Positions 39,847 to 42,921 of a stretch of 42,921 bases of DNA are shown here, piece after piece. The stretch is taken from the NCBI GenBank assembly GCA_012032275.1, contig JAAURK010000004.1, forward strand, positions 1 to 42,921. The letters run 5' to 3'. Under the pieces are notes generated by a model. That model was not told where the DNA came from. It saw only the letters and a program-made list of their open reading frames with translations, and searched no databases. This DNA comes from Tabrizicola sp. Lineage in GTDB: Bacteria > Pseudomonadota > Alphaproteobacteria > Rhodobacterales > Rhodobacteraceae. Positions within the stretch are counted from its first letter, which is position 1; each line of letters begins with the position of its first letter. A program made the position numbers and the translations under genes.

Positions 39847-39962
39847 CAAACCCCCATGGCGCCAGAGCGGCACCGGATCAAGCTAGCAAATCCTGCGCCG
39901 GGGGAAAGCCCGCCGCGCGCAATTTCATTGCCCGGACCGCGCCAAGCGCATAGCGTGAGCGG

Positions 39963-40256
39963 ATGTTTACCATCGAACATGACTTCGACGCGACCGTGAT
40001 CACGCTGGTGGATGAGGCTGGCGGGCAGCCCCTGCGCGAGGATGTCATCATCTCGGCCTTCGAGGATTGCGTGACGCTGGAGCAGGTGGATCCCCAGACC
40101 GATGAACCGGTGCGCATCACCCTCTCGCTGGCGCAGATGAACGATCTGGCGGCGGCGCTGAACCTGCCGGAGGGCAGCTACCGGATCACGCGCGCGCCGG
40201 CTGATCGCGCGATCGTCGCCAGGCACGGGGACTGGTGTCCCTGCGGCGGCGGTTAA
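39963..40256 (+). CDS. Conserved hypothetical protein
   Basis: 97 aa MFTIEHDFDATVITLVDEAGGQPLREDVIISAFEDCVTLEQVDPQTDEPVRITLSLAQMNDL.... Confidence 0.65.
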   Translation: MFTIEHDFDATVITLVDEAGGQPLREDVIISAFEDCVTLEQVDPQTDEPVRITLSLAQMNDLAAALNLPEGSYRITRAPADRAIVARHGDWCPCGGG

Positions 40257-40403
40257 CGCACCGGCGCGGCCTTCAGCCGCAAGCGTCAGCGTCGCCTGCG
40301 CGGCCAGTGCCGCTTGGCTCCGGCGGTTCCAGGGCGGCTGGTTGGCTGGAACTTGCTGCGGCTTGGGGTTACCCTGTCGCGTCGCCGAAGAAGGAGAACC
40401 CGA

Positions 40404-40980
40404 TGCCGGACCGCAATGTCGCCGCGCTGACATTTCTTGCAACCCGCCGCTCGCGCCCCGCGAAACTGTTCACTGGACCTGTGCCAGGCCGGGACGAGAT
40501 GATCGAAATCCTGACAGCGGCGCTTCGGGTGCCGGATCACGGCAAGCTTGAGCCCTGGCGGCTGATGGTACTGGAACGCCCAGCGCTGCGACGGCTCGCC
40601 GATCTGGCCGAAGCGCGGGCAAAGGAGTTGGACGGGGATGCCGAGAAGATTGCCAAGGGTCGCGGCCAGTATGATGCAGGTCAGCTGGCGGTCGCGGTGA
40701 TCGCCTCGCCTAAGGAAGCGCCAAAGGTGCCGCAGATCGAGCAGATCCTGTCCGCCGGAGCGCTGTGCCTCGGCATCGTCAACGCGGCGACGGCAGCGGG
40801 CTGGGGCGCGTGCTGGTTGACAGGCTGGCCCGTTCATGACCGACCGTTCATGCAAACCGGCTTTGACTGCAAGGATCATGAACAAGTGGTCGGCATTGTT
40901 CACATCGGCACACCTCCGCCAGACGGTCCGGACGCCCGCGGCCCGATGTCGACCAGCTTGTCGAATGGGTTTCGGTGTGA
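40404..40980 (+). CDS. Nitroreductase family protein (frameshift near 40937-40943)
   Basis: NVAALTFLATRRSRPAKLFTGPVPGRDEMIEILTAALRVPDHGKLEPWRLMVLE...; one missing base restores ...PDARRPDVDQLVEWVSV* ending at 40980. Confidence 0.82.
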
Positions 40981-41672
40981 TCTTCGGCGATTTCCTGCGC
41001 GCTCTGGGGCAGTTGGGCGATCCGCGGTTTCGCCGCGTGGCACTGACGGGCGTCGCGCTGGCATTTGCCCTGCTGGCCGCGATCTATGCGCTGTTCCTGA
41101 CCCTCATCCAGATGTTCGTCCCCGATACGATCAACTTGATCTGGATCGGCCCTGTGACCGGCCTCGACCAGCTTCTTGGCTGGGCATCGCTGTTCCTGAT
41201 GCTAGGCCTCTCGGTCTTTCTGATGGTCCCCGTCGCCTCGGCCTTCACCGGCCTTTTTCTTGACGAAGTGGCCGATGCGGTAGAGGCGCGCCATTATCCG
41301 CATCTTCCACCGGCCCCCGACGTCCGGTTTGCGGACAGCCTGCTCGATGCCGCGAATTTCCTTGGCCTGGTGATCGCGGTCAATGTCGCGGCGCTGTTTC
41401 TTTACATCTTCGTCGGCCCTGCAATTCCGTTTTTCTTCTGGGGGATCAATGGCTTCCTTCTGGGGCGAGAGTATTTCACGCTTGTCGCCATGCGCCGCAT
41501 CGGCCGCGATGGGGCGCGGGCCATGCGCAAGCGGAACCGGTTGGAGATCTGGATTGCGGGGATGCTGATGGCAGCGCCGCTGTCGGTGCCGGTGATCAAC
41601 CTTGTCGTGCCGGTTCTGGGCGTGGCGAGCTTCACCCATCTTTTCCACCGGCTTGCGGCGGCGGGGCGCTAG
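40965..41672 (+). CDS. EI24/CysZ-like integral membrane protein
   Basis: GFGVIFGDFLRALGQLGDPRFRRVALTGVALAFALLAAIYALF... with several TM segments. Confidence 0.8.
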   Translation: MGFGVIFGDFLRALGQLGDPRFRRVALTGVALAFALLAAIYALFLTLIQMFVPDTINLIWIGPVTGLDQLLGWASLFLMLGLSVFLMVPVASAFTGLFLDEVADAVEARHYPHLPPAPDVRFADSLLDAANFLGLVIAVNVAALFLYIFVGPAIPFFFWGINGFLLGREYFTLVAMRRIGRDGARAMRKRNRLEIWIAGMLMAAPLSVPVINLVVPVLGVASFTHLFHRLAAAGR

Positions 41673-41950
41673 GAGGCGCGGTCGCTCTCCATCCGGTCGA
41701 ACCAGTCGAGATCCTCGATGGTGATCCAGCCGGAGAGGATGATGCCGCAGATGGCCATCCAGATCACGGTCGCGATCAGGGTGGTGAGCTTCGCCTTCCT
41801 GCCGACGATCTCTTCTGCCGGAGCGCCGCGCGGAGTGCCTCTGACAACCGTGCCGGTATCCGACTGGGCCGTCAGCCGCAGCGGCAGCACGATGAAGAAC
41901 ACCATGAACCAGGTGACGGAATAGAGAACCAGTGCCGCGGTGATCGTCAT
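41669..41950 (-). CDS. DUF1467 family membrane protein
   Basis: ALVLYSVTWFMVFFIVLPLRLTAQSDTGTVVRGTPRGAPAEEIVGRKAKLTTLIATVIWMAICGII. Confidence 0.82.
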   Translation of the reverse strand: MTITAALVLYSVTWFMVFFIVLPLRLTAQSDTGTVVRGTPRGAPAEEIVGRKAKLTTLIATVIWMAICGIILSGWITIEDLDWFDRMESDRAS

Positions 41951-42351
41951 GCCTGCTCCAGTTCGACGAGGCAGCCGTTGAAGTCTTTCGGATGCAGAAA
42001 CAGCACCGGTTTCCCATGCGCGCCGATCTTCGGCTCGCCCGTTCCCAGCACCCTTGCACCCGCGGCTTTCAGATGGTCGCGCGCGGCAAGGATATCCTCC
42101 ACCTCATAGCAGATGTGATGGATGCCGCCGCCCGGGTTCCTTTCAAGAAATCCGGCAAGGGGAGAGGCATCGCCGAGGGGCTGGAGAAGCTCGATCTTGG
42201 TGTTCGGCAGGGTGATGAAAACCACGGTCACGCCGTGGTCGGGCTCTTCCTGCGGCGGGCCGACAATGGCGCCGAGTGTCCCGCGATACTGCGCCGCAGC
42301 GGCGGCCAGGTCCGGCACCGCGATGGCGACATGGTTCAGACGTCCGATCAT
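41947..42351 (-). CDS. mce: Methylmalonyl-CoA epimerase
   Basis: MIGRLNHVAIAVPDLAAAAAQYRGTLGAIV...HGVTVVFITLPNTKIELLQPLGDASPLAGFLERNPGGGIHHICYEVEDI.... Confidence 0.92.
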   Translation of the reverse strand: MIGRLNHVAIAVPDLAAAAAQYRGTLGAIVGPPQEEPDHGVTVVFITLPNTKIELLQPLGDASPLAGFLERNPGGGIHHICYEVEDILAARDHLKAAGARVLGTGEPKIGAHGKPVLFLHPKDFNGCLVELEQA

Positions 42352-42490
42352 CTTTGCTCCGTTCAACCGCCGTTATGGCCGCGCGGGGATCGCGAGGCAA
42401 GGGGTCGATCGGTCGCGGATGCGGGGGGCGGGAGTTAAACCTTCCTTCACCGCAGCGCGCTAGGCTGAGCCACCTATCTGGAGGTCAACC

Positions 42491-42921
42491 ATGCCATTCC
42501 CCCCCGCGTCGAGCGGATTTGCCGTCCTGACAAGGGGGGGCCGCGGTTGCCCTTCAGGGGCTGACCATTCTGGCGGTGGAGGACAGCCGCTTTGCCAGCG
42601 ATGCCCTGCGCCTGATCTGCCAACGCGCCGGCGCCCGGTTGCGCCGTGCGGAAAACATCGAACGGGCCGAGATCTATCTGACCACGGCCACTCCGGATGT
42701 GGCGCTGATCGATCTTGGCCTGCCCGATGGGCGGGGGGAGGATCTGATCCGCGATCTTGCCCCGCCCTCTGGTCTGCGCCCCGTCGTCCTCGGGATGAGC
42801 GGCGATCCGGCAGGCCGCGGACGTGCCCTCGCTGCCGGGGCGGTCGGCTTTCTGGAAAACCCATCGCCGGGTTCATGGCCCTGCGGGAGGCGATCGAGCC
42901 GCATCTGGCCGTCATCGACGA
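42491..42921 (+). CDS. Response-regulator receiver domain protein (3' truncated by window; two frameshifts)
   Basis: LTILAVEDSRFASDALRLICQRAGARLRRAENIERAEIYLTTATPDVALIDLGLPDGRGEDLIRDLAPPSGLRPVVLGMSGD; frames join by removing one G in G7 (42534-42540) and adding one A in A4 (42856-42859). Confidence 0.8.
   Translation, partial: MPFPPASSGFAVLTRGGRGCPSGADHSGGGGQPLCQRCPAPDLPTRRRPVAPCGKHRTGRDLSDHGHSGCGADRSWPARWAGGGSDPRSCPALWSAPRRPRDERRSGRPRTCPRCRGGRLSGKPIAGFMALREAIEPHLAVID

Noticed and set aside
1-42921. CRISPR arrays and rRNA genes
   Set aside because: No regularly spaced repeats and no rRNA-like conserved segments were seen in the window.

Overview
The window is a GC-rich alphaproteobacterial chromosome segment, probably Rhodobacteraceae/Paracoccaceae (judged from gene content: phasin, DUF1467-mce, DUF6455, hut layout). 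Left part (1-4.9 kb): a run of secreted/periplasmic proteins with solute-binding-like folds but no permease genes (PDZ-like protein; PstS-like domain fused to OmpA-C; orphan TRAP DctP; LysM fused to an SBP). 4.9-11.5 kb: histidine utilisation locus hutU-hutH-hutI (-) divergent from hutF-hutC (+), with a HutC-type palindrome in the divergent region and no hutG nearby. 12.48-27.58 kb: tRNA-Glu(UUC) carrying a ~15 kb integrative mobilizable element. Its ends are a 17-bp direct repeat of the tRNA 3' end, with repeated GTTGGACAA arm-like sites near both ends. The element carries a tyrosine integrase module, an XRE regulator, a decayed type I R-M locus (hsdM intact; hsdS with an in-frame stop; hsdR 5' half replaced by an IS3-family fragment), several uncharacterised cargo genes, a MobV-like relaxase operon and a replication-initiator-like gene. 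27.6-42.9 kb: Excalibur lipoprotein, a structured intergenic region, an APH/AAA fusion, phasin, a YnjBCD-like ABC transporter preceded by an FNR-type box, AsmA, RimO, DUF6455, M48 protease, nitroreductase, EI24/CysZ-like protein, DUF1467, methylmalonyl-CoA epimerase and a partial response regulator. About 13 single-base frameshifts, nearly all in short homopolymers, break otherwise conserved genes and look more like sequencing/assembly error than biology. All family calls are by reading the translated sequence; no database search was run.
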